The position numbers and the translations under genes are program-made. A DNA stretch of 7,077 bases from Verrucomicrobiales bacterium (GTDB lineage Bacteria > Verrucomicrobiota > Verrucomicrobiia > Verrucomicrobiales > Akkermansiaceae). Positions within the stretch are counted from its first letter, which is position 1; each line of letters opens with the position of its first letter. The stretch covers positions 1-7,077 of the forward strand of contig DMYM01000195.1 in the NCBI GenBank assembly GCA_003483645.1. Direction: 5' to 3'. Below the pieces are notes generated by a model. It had not been told where the DNA came from and did not search any database. It saw only the letters and a list, made by a program, of their open reading frames with translations. This document shows positions 1 to 4,857 of this stretch, piece by piece.

Positions 1-2
1 CC

Positions 3-1460
3 ATGACCGCCGCTTTCCTTTCCAGGTTTTCAGCCGTTCTGATCCTCGCCGTTCCGGCCTGGGGAGAGCAGAACTCTGCCGGGAAAAATCTTGCCGAGTA
101 TGCCAAGGGTGTCTTCGCGGATCTGAACGCCGACACCAAGGCCGCGCGCCGGCACTTCGAGGCTGCTCTCCAGAACGACACCGACTCCTTCCCGGTGGCG
201 CGCAGGACGGCCCGGCTGCAACGACAGGACGGGGATCTTTCCGTCGCAGCCAGGACATTGCGAAGCTATGCTGAAGCGCACCCCGCTCACCTGCACTCCC
301 AGCTCTACTACGCTGACTTCCTGGAGAACTACGCTCCTCGCGATGCAGTCGCCCAGCGCGCTGCCAAAGAGCTTTTGACTGGCACCAATGAGAGATTTCC
401 CCACCACCATGAGGTCTATACGCGTCTCATCCACCTGCACGAGAATCTCGGCCAGCGGGACAAGTCCCTGGCCCTCTTCCAAGCTCAGCTGAAAGCCGAG
501 GACGCGGGACCCGAGCACTGGATGTCCCTCCCTCCTCTTGCCCGGACCCTCCTGCCGGGGGGCTCTCCGGAACTCAATGAAGCGCTTGATCACATCACGG
601 AGAAAACCGTTGAAACCGGCGTGCAGATTGCGATGGCCGCCCGCCGCGCCGCGGACTACTACCGCAAGACCGGCCGCCTCGGGAAAGCCATCAGAGTGCT
701 TCAGAAACATCTGGAACTCCAGCCCGATTCCCTGGATCTGCGAACCCGGCTCGGCCTCCTTCAGCTCTATGACAAACAGGAGGAGGCCGCTCTCAGAACC
801 CTGCAGGAAACCCTGCAAATCGATCCCGACCAGACGCTCGCCCACAAGGCTCTCTCCCAGTTCTACGCGCGTAACGGAAAACCCGACAAATCTCTCCATC
901 ATCGCGCCGAGGTTCTCCGCATCGCCGGAGGTGCGCCGGACGACTTCCTCCAGCTGGCCAATCAGTTCCTTGAACTCAAAAAGCCTCACCAGGCTCGCCT
1001 CATTCTGGAGAAGGCCCGCTTCGACCACCCCGAGCATCCCGCTCTGGCCGCGCGCCTGGCCATTGCCACCCTCCGCGACGGAGACACCGCAGCTGCCTCC
1101 CGGCTCTTTCGTCAAGCCGAGGCCCTCGCCAAGGACTCAGGGCACCCCTCCGCCCGGGATGTGCTCGACGCCAACTTCCAGATCGAATACGCAGGGGCTC
1201 TCCGCCAGGCTGGGGACCGGGCCGGCGCAGAGAACCGTCTCCGCAACGCCATTCGAGCCATTCCACCGGAGCAACCCGGAAAGTGCGCACACGCTCTCCG
1301 GGAACTGGCCCGCCTCTGGATTGACCAGAACAAGAACCTCGCTCCCGCAGCTTCCCTGCTCAAACGGGCCGAGACCTTGGATCCGGGACACCCGGAGACC
1401 AGGAGACTGCTGGAAAAAACGCGAGGAAAAACACCATCGAACGTCCCTCCCCGGAAGTGA
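3..1460 (+). CDS. Exported tetratricopeptide-repeat (TPR) protein
   Basis: A 485-residue protein made almost entirely of paired helices. The first ~21 residues look like a Sec signal peptide (Arg8, then a hydrophobic stretch FSAVLILAVPAWG), so the protein is probably exported; this also supports the ATG at position 3, although only two bases lie upstream and an earlier start cannot be excluded. From about residue 30 to 475 there are roughly ten degenerate TPR units. The clearest are near residues 215-285, where segments such as YRKTGRLGKAIRVLQKHLEL and the following repeat show the usual small/large pattern and the Pro between units (ELQPDS, QIDPDQ). A last repeat ends LDPGHPETRRLLEK, followed by a basic, proline-containing tail. 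TPR arrays are protein-binding scaffolds; no enzymatic domain is visible, so the partner and role are unknown. The gene is followed by a 74-bp gap before fpg. An overlapping long frame on the other strand is a codon-bias shadow. Confidence 0.85.
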   Translation: MTAAFLSRFSAVLILAVPAWGEQNSAGKNLAEYAKGVFADLNADTKAARRHFEAALQNDTDSFPVARRTARLQRQDGDLSVAARTLRSYAEAHPAHLHSQLYYADFLENYAPRDAVAQRAAKELLTGTNERFPHHHEVYTRLIHLHENLGQRDKSLALFQAQLKAEDAGPEHWMSLPPLARTLLPGGSPELNEALDHITEKTVETGVQIAMAARRAADYYRKTGRLGKAIRVLQKHLELQPDSLDLRTRLGLLQLYDKQEEAALRTLQETLQIDPDQTLAHKALSQFYARNGKPDKSLHHRAEVLRIAGGAPDDFLQLANQFLELKKPHQARLILEKARFDHPEHPALAARLAIATLRDGDTAAASRLFRQAEALAKDSGHPSARDVLDANFQIEYAGALRQAGDRAGAENRLRNAIRAIPPEQPGKCAHALRELARLWIDQNKNLAPAASLLKRAETLDPGHPETRRLLEKTRGKTPSNVPPRK

Positions 1461-1496
1461 ATGATCAACCTGCACCGGCCGATAACCTCGGACGTG

Positions 1497-1524
1497 CAAG
1501 ATCCAAGATCTGACTTTCAGATCT
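1497..1524. promoter_or_regulatory. Perfect inverted repeat and short tandem repeat upstream of fpg
   Basis: In the 74-bp gap before fpg, positions 1506-1513 (AGATCTGA) and 1517-1524 (TCAGATCT) form a perfect 8-bp inverted repeat with a 3-base centre (CTT), 19 bp in all. Directly in front, CAAGATC occurs twice in tandem (1497-1503 and 1504-1510), the second copy overlapping the left arm. The right arm ends 10 bases before the fpg ATG. The size and symmetry fit an operator for a dimeric repressor or an RNA hairpin close to the start codon. No T-run follows it, so an intrinsic terminator for the TPR gene is less likely. Function is inferred only from position and symmetry. Confidence 0.45.
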
Positions 1525-1534
1525 GCGCCCAAGT

Positions 1535-2413
1535 ATGCCCGAACTCGCCGAAGTGGAACTCGCCCGCCGGATCTGGGAACCTGGAACAGGCCAGCGGATC
1601 GTGGCAGTGGACTCCCATCCCCACGCCCGCGTTTATCGCGATACACCGGCCTCCATCATTGAATCCACCTTATCTAACACTTTTATTGTTTGCAGCCGGA
1701 CGCATGGCAAGCGTCTTCTCTTCAGTTTTGGAGACGGGAGTCCTTGCAAATCCACAGGCACGCATCCAACAACCCACCTTGAGCTCCACCTCGGCATGTC
1801 GGGCCGACTCTTCCTGGCAGACCCTGATCATGAGCCCACCAAACACGATCACTTCATCCTGCGCACGACAAGGTTCGCCCTGGTCTATTCAGACTATCGG
1901 CAGTTTGGACGCGTTCTCCTCCACGAACCCTGCCTCGACCCCTGGACGGAACTACCCGTGGAAGTGCTGGACCCGGGATTCACGCTCGCCTGCCTGCGTC
2001 GGTTGACCGCCCGTCGCAGAGGGACCACCCTCAAGGCTCTCCTGCTTGACCAGGCCGTTTTCCCCGGGGTGGGCAACTGGATGGCCGATGAGATCTGCTG
2101 GCGGCTTCCCTGTCACCCGGGGATACGTCTGCAGGAACTCGACCTGGCCCGTGTGCGCACCGTGAGCCGACAGGTATGCCGAGGGGCGCTCCGCCACGTC
2201 GCCGATAAGAACGCACCCCGCGACGGGGCCCGGGGATTTTCCCCGGGGCACTACGTGGAACAGGTTCCACCCCGTTCCTGGCTCTTCCAACACCGGTGGA
2301 AGGCCGGCGGTTGCTGCCCCCGCTGCCGCTCCAGCCTCGCGCGCGGTACAATCGCCACCCGTACCACAGCCTGGTGCCCAACCTGCCAGCCAGAGGATGC
2401 ATCGGAGGCTTGA
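1535..2413 (+). CDS. mutM: Formamidopyrimidine-DNA glycosylase (Fpg/MutM)
   Basis: Bifunctional base-excision repair enzyme that removes 8-oxoguanine and ring-opened purines and then cleaves the abasic strand by beta/delta elimination; it acts in the cytoplasm on DNA. The 292-residue length is close to the usual ~270. The protein begins MPELAEVE: Pro2 is the Schiff-base nucleophile after Met removal and Glu3 the general acid. Lys59 in HGKRL is the conserved beta-loop lysine. Met88 (LGMSGRL), Arg122 and Phe124 (DYRQFGR) match the residues that fill the DNA void. The helix-two-turn-helix lies around 163-190 with LLLDQAVFPGVGNWMADE, including Asn181. The C-terminal zinc finger is complete: Cys261-x2-Cys264-x16-Cys281-x2-Cys284, with Arg276 before the last pair. 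All key residues are present, so it should be active. Position 5 is Ala instead of the commoner Pro. There is a small insertion around residues 66-80. No Shine-Dalgarno precedes the ATG; the start is fixed by the obligatory N-terminal proline. Confidence 0.95.
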   Translation: MPELAEVELARRIWEPGTGQRIVAVDSHPHARVYRDTPASIIESTLSNTFIVCSRTHGKRLLFSFGDGSPCKSTGTHPTTHLELHLGMSGRLFLADPDHEPTKHDHFILRTTRFALVYSDYRQFGRVLLHEPCLDPWTELPVEVLDPGFTLACLRRLTARRRGTTLKALLLDQAVFPGVGNWMADEICWRLPCHPGIRLQELDLARVRTVSRQVCRGALRHVADKNAPRDGARGFSPGHYVEQVPPRSWLFQHRWKAGGCCPRCRSSLARGTIATRTTAWCPTCQPEDASEA

Positions 2414-2437
2414 GATTGAAAATCAAGGTGTTATAAT
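2410..2437 (+). promoter_or_regulatory. Sigma70-type promoter for the L,D-transpeptidase gene
   Basis: A -35 box TTGAGA (2410-2415, five of six matches to TTGACA) is followed after 16 bp by a perfect -10 box TATAAT (2432-2437). The -35 box overlaps the fpg stop codon (2411-2413). Transcription would begin near 2443-2445, giving a ~20-base leader to the ATG at 2465. This is the best promoter match in the window and suggests the transpeptidase gene is transcribed independently of fpg. Confidence 0.7.
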
Positions 2438-2464
2438 ACTTCAGTCCAAGTGTCGGGAATCTCC

Positions 2465-3145
2465 ATGAACCTTCCAAAGACTTTCCTCTCCGCCCCTCTG
2501 CTTGCCGTGGTTGCTGTCACCACCAGCTGCACGATAGCGCCTGAACCGAATCCCAATCAGAAAAAGATTCTCAAGGCCCAATGGATCAACCCGTATCCTC
2601 CGGGATCCTACGCCCACTTCACGGCCGAGCCGTCCTATCCCAAGACCTACAATATCTACAAGAATCCCACCGCTTTCGGCACATTGGACGAGGCCAATAT
2701 CCGGGTGGAAATCGATCTCTCCCTGCAACGGGCCAGAATTTACTACAATAAGGATATCGCGATGGATTACCCCATCGCCTCCGGCAGAAAGACTTTCCCC
2801 ACCCCCCCGGGCAACTACCGGATTGTTGAAAAGATCGAGAGCGAGAAACAATCCAACCTCTACGGGACGATTTACGACGCCGAGGGCGAGGTCCACAAGA
2901 CCGATGCTGACATTACGGAAGACGAAGTCCCCGAGGGCGGAGAGTTCAAGGGAGCTGACATGCCCTACTGGATGCGCCTGAGCTGGAAAGGGCTCGGCAT
3001 GCACCAGGGACGTGTCCCCCGCTCTCCTGTCTCGCACGGCTGCGTCCGCATGCCCTCCAAGGTGGCCTCTACTATCTACTCGAAGCTGTCCATCGGCACC
3101 CCCGTCAGCATCGTGCAGCGAGGGGCTCAAAGGTCGGAAAACTGA
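2465..3145 (+). CDS. Probable lipoprotein L,D-transpeptidase (YkuD/ErfK family)
   Basis: A 226-residue exported protein with a YkuD catalytic domain. Enzymes of this family make 3-3 cross-links in peptidoglycan or attach proteins to it, using an active-site cysteine outside the inner membrane. Residues 1-21 form a signal sequence ending TTSC, so Cys22 is a candidate lipidation site, though Thr at -3 is not the usual Leu. The domain starts near residue 80 (IRVEIDLSLQRARIYYN) and continues through PIASGRKTFPTPPGNYRI. The catalytic segment is MHQGRVPRSPVSHGCVRMP, with His180, Ser190, His191, Gly192, nucleophile Cys193 and Arg195. All catalytic residues are present. An acidic insert (about residues 140-160) lies between the two conserved blocks. 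The ATG at 2465 is preferred over an in-frame GTG at 2450, because a GGGA lies six bases upstream and the promoter would leave the GTG almost no leader. It may equally be a different sub-type, such as a carboxypeptidase or a lipoprotein-anchoring enzyme; substrate cannot be read from sequence. Confidence 0.92.
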   Translation: MNLPKTFLSAPLLAVVAVTTSCTIAPEPNPNQKKILKAQWINPYPPGSYAHFTAEPSYPKTYNIYKNPTAFGTLDEANIRVEIDLSLQRARIYYNKDIAMDYPIASGRKTFPTPPGNYRIVEKIESEKQSNLYGTIYDAEGEVHKTDADITEDEVPEGGEFKGADMPYWMRLSWKGLGMHQGRVPRSPVSHGCVRMPSKVASTIYSKLSIGTPVSIVQRGAQRSEN

Positions 3146-3166
3146 CCTTCTGACGTTTTCTCCTTC

Positions 3167-3203
3167 GACAAAAAAGGCGCGCGCCATCCCGCACCTTTTC
3201 GTC
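3167..3203. terminator. Likely bidirectional terminator between convergent genes
   Basis: Between the convergent stop codons at 3145 and 3224, AAAAGG (3172-3177) pairs with CCTTTT (3194-3199) and GCG (3179-3181) with CGC (3190-3192), with one C-A mismatch and an 8-base loop. GAC (3167-3169) and GTC (3201-3203) can extend the base. The A-run on one side and T-run on the other mean either transcript would end in a stem followed by U residues. Confidence 0.55.
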
Positions 3204-3223
3204 AACACAGTCCGTGGTAGCCC

Positions 3224-3682
3224 TTACTCCCCCCTGTTATACTTCTCGTGGGATTCGGCCTTGATTTCCTTCAGCTTGTCGAGGACCGCTTCCACCTTCT
3301 CTTCATCCTTGGCAAGGAAAGCCAGTTCCAGTTCGGCGTATCCAGCGAGGGTGAGTCCCATGAGACGACGTGAATCGGCGAGAGCCTTGATCTTCTCTGG
3401 TCCCTCGGGAAGCTCCTCGATCTCCTTCGGGATCCACTTCATGGCCGCAATGACGGACTGTGATCCCTCCGCGACCAATGCGGCACTCTTGGTCCAGCGA
3501 TCAGGGTCTCTCCTGAGCCGGCGCAGCCCCTTGAGCGATCCACTCATAAGGTCCATGGCTTCTTCCATATCCTTAGCCTCGGACTTTTTCGTATCCTCCC
3601 CGCTCCGGGCATGGGGGGCTAACCCGAGCAGGCCCAGGGCGGCAACCAAGGTAATCAGTTTGTGGAATGACTCTTTCTTCAT
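3224..3682 (-). CDS. Exported cytochrome b562-like four-helix protein
   Basis: A 152-residue protein with a signal peptide (MKKESFHK, hydrophobic LITLVAALGLLGLA, probable cleavage after Ser27), so the mature protein is about 125 residues and periplasmic. The mature part is helical with four predicted helices. Its two ends match soluble cytochrome b562: KDMEEAMDLMSGSLKGLRR near the N-terminus resembles the first helix that carries the methionine ligand (Met43 here), and LKEIKAESHEKYNRGE at the C-terminus resembles the ligand histidine segment YHQKYR (His145 here). The Met-His spacing is 102 residues against 95 in the E. coli protein. There is no CXXCH, so any heme would be bound non-covalently. 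The cellular role of this family is not well established; electron transfer is usually assumed. The gene converges on the transpeptidase gene and lies 101 bp downstream of the thioredoxin-like gene on the same strand. The ATG is preceded by a weak GGGA. The alternative is a heme-free four-helix protein of the same fold. Confidence 0.8.
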   Translation of the reverse strand: MKKESFHKLITLVAALGLLGLAPHARSGEDTKKSEAKDMEEAMDLMSGSLKGLRRLRRDPDRWTKSAALVAEGSQSVIAAMKWIPKEIEELPEGPEKIKALADSRRLMGLTLAGYAELELAFLAKDEEKVEAVLDKLKEIKAESHEKYNRGE

Positions 3683-3691
3683 GACGTCCCA

Positions 3692-3720
3692 CTACTTGCG
3701 AAAGCCACCAGATTTGTCAA
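3692..3720 (-). promoter_or_regulatory. Possible promoter of the cytochrome b562-like gene
   Basis: On the minus strand a perfect TTGACA (3715-3720) is followed after 17 bp by AAGTAG (3692-3697), a poor -10 box. If used, transcription would start only a few bases before the ATG at 3682. The -35 match is convincing and the -10 is not, so this is tentative. Confidence 0.35.
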
Positions 3721-3745
3721 CTTCTCCTGACCTTCATCAAACACT

Positions 3746-3775
3746 CCCCTGTCCGCCCGAAAAGGCGTCGCGGGG
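3746..3775 (-). terminator. Hairpin downstream of the thioredoxin-like gene
   Basis: CCCC (3746-3749) pairs with GGGG (3772-3775), and inside it CGCC (3754-3757) pairs with GGCG (3764-3767), separated by a 4/4 internal loop. It sits just after the stop codon of the minus-strand gene ending at 3784. On the minus strand it is followed by AGTGTTTG, not a strong U-run, so termination may be partial and some read-through into the cytochrome-like gene is possible. Confidence 0.35.
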
Positions 3776-3783
3776 GATCAAGC

Positions 3784-4575
3784 CTAGTTCGGAATCGCTA
3801 TACCGGCCATCCGGTAGAGCTCAAGTGCCTGCTCAAGGGAGTATCCCCCCGGCGGAAACTTGCGTCGACTTTCACTCTGCACCGCCCGGGTCACCCCCTG
3901 GCGAAAGCGCTCGATCTCCAGCTTCCGTTCGTCGTCACTGATCCCACGCTGCACGCGTAAGGAGCGCTCTTCGTTCACCCGATCCATGGCGCGAACCAGC
4001 ATGGCATGGAATCCCTTGGGATCGAAGGCGCGGGACTCAAGCATCTCGGAGATCCTGGCAAAGCCGCTGTTTCCGAACTCAATGGCGAGATCGGAGCTTA
4101 CCACCGAACATCCCGTGAACCCGCGACCATTCGAAAACTTGTAGGCGGTCGCCCACTTCTTCAGTGCGGACCAGTCGATCGGATAATCCTGCCCTTTCTT
4201 GAGCTGAATCTTCACCGGCACACAGTGGGCCTTGATCACCCCGATGACCTTGGAATCGGACAGGACGTGAGCGCGCAGGAGACGCCCCTCCAGCCCACAG
4301 GGTTCCTGGGGAGGGCCTTCCTGGGGCACGTAGAAGAACACAAAGAGCGGCTTGCCCGTAGTCCTGGCCTCCTTTACCGCATTTGCGACATGGATGCGCC
4401 AAGGGATGCGATTCCACGGAAGTTTGCCCGCCTTCTCAACCTCCAGCACCTTGGACACCATCTTCTTGGCCTCCGCCTGGTCCCACGGTTCACGGGCCGA
4501 GACCAGCGGAAGAAGTAGTCCGAAATTCGCAAGGAGGATCGGGATAATTCCTTTCAAGGCCAAGTAGCCTAGCAA
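3784..4575 (-). CDS. Exported thioredoxin-like fold protein without CXXC, function unknown
   Basis: A 263-residue protein with an N-terminal hydrophobic signal (KGIIPILLANFGLLLPLVSA, cleavage probable after Ala27). Residues 54-165 look like a thioredoxin fold: a helix with WRIHVANAVKEARTTGKP, a strand LFVFFYV (77-83), a helix LEGRLLRAHVLSDSKVIGVI, a strand HCVPVKI, and a segment FTGCSVVSSD where a cis-Pro strand is expected. The usual CXXC redox pair is absent: the only cysteines are 93, 118 and 156. The C-terminal third (about 180-250) is charged and helical (VNEERSLRVQRG, DDERKLEIERFRQG). I do not recognise a named family. No ATG gives the signal peptide; the frame offers TTG at 4575, 4563 or 4557. 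The first has GGTGG a few bases upstream, while the last would give a compact signal starting with Met-Lys. The start is therefore uncertain by up to six codons. Same strand as the cytochrome b562-like gene, divergent from mutS. Confidence 0.75.
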   Translation of the reverse strand: MLGYLALKGIIPILLANFGLLLPLVSAREPWDQAEAKKMVSKVLEVEKAGKLPWNRIPWRIHVANAVKEARTTGKPLFVFFYVPQEGPPQEPCGLEGRLLRAHVLSDSKVIGVIKAHCVPVKIQLKKGQDYPIDWSALKKWATAYKFSNGRGFTGCSVVSSDLAIEFGNSGFARISEMLESRAFDPKGFHAMLVRAMDRVNEERSLRVQRGISDDERKLEIERFRQGVTRAVQSESRRKFPPGGYSLEQALELYRMAGIAIPN

Positions 4576-4857
4576 CCTGCCACCGCAATCACAAACTCCA
4601 CTTCAAAGCCCGATCAACTTATTGGCCCGGGCGGCGCTCCCGTAATTGGTGGCCTCAGTATCACCCATGCCGGCCCCGGCTCACCAGACATCCCGAAACA
4701 GCAGAACGAGGAGAATCTCCCCCAGGCACTCTCCAGTCTATTTCAGGGTCCATGGGGGCGCTCTTCAGTCCTTGCTGCTCCCCGCCGCCATCCGGACGGC
4801 TTTCTGTGAATAACTTTCGCGTTCAATCATCAGCCTCCCCGGTTAGAAACTCACTCC
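4576..4857. other. Divergent intergenic region between the thioredoxin-like gene and mutS
   Basis: This 282-bp gap must hold the promoters of both flanking genes, but no strong -35/-10 pair is apparent on either strand. TTCAAT (4822-4827), 16 bp, TAGAAA (4844-4849) is a weak candidate for mutS. It contains GC-rich palindromic patches (GCCCGGGC near 4625-4632 and GCCGGCCCCGGC near 4669-4680) and a DnaA-box-like nonamer TGTGAATAA at 4805-4813. No RNA gene is recognisable. A 48-codon open frame (4667-4813, +) is rich in Arg, Pro and Ser and does not look like a real protein. Confidence 0.5.

Noticed and set aside
30..1115. 361-residue open frame on the minus strand, and a 308-residue plus frame at 538-1464, across the TPR gene
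   Set aside because: Their translations lack recognisable domains and overlap a TPR protein with a signal peptide and regular repeats; they are GC-bias shadows.
2450..2464. GTG start for the transpeptidase gene
   Set aside because: It would lie only about six bases after the predicted transcription start with no ribosome site, and would add residues ahead of a good signal sequence.
3012..3941. 309-residue plus-strand open frame
   Set aside because: Ser/Pro/Arg-rich translation with no domain; it overlaps the transpeptidase catalytic segment, the terminator and two well-supported minus-strand genes.
4780..4804. GCCG...CGGC hairpin followed by TTTCT, considered as a terminator or attenuator before mutS
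   Set aside because: Only about four uninterrupted base pairs and a short T-run; no gene on the plus strand ends just upstream.
4667..4813. Small 48-codon open frame between the thioredoxin-like gene and mutS
   Set aside because: No Shine-Dalgarno and an Arg/Pro/Ser-rich composition as expected of translated non-coding GC-rich DNA.
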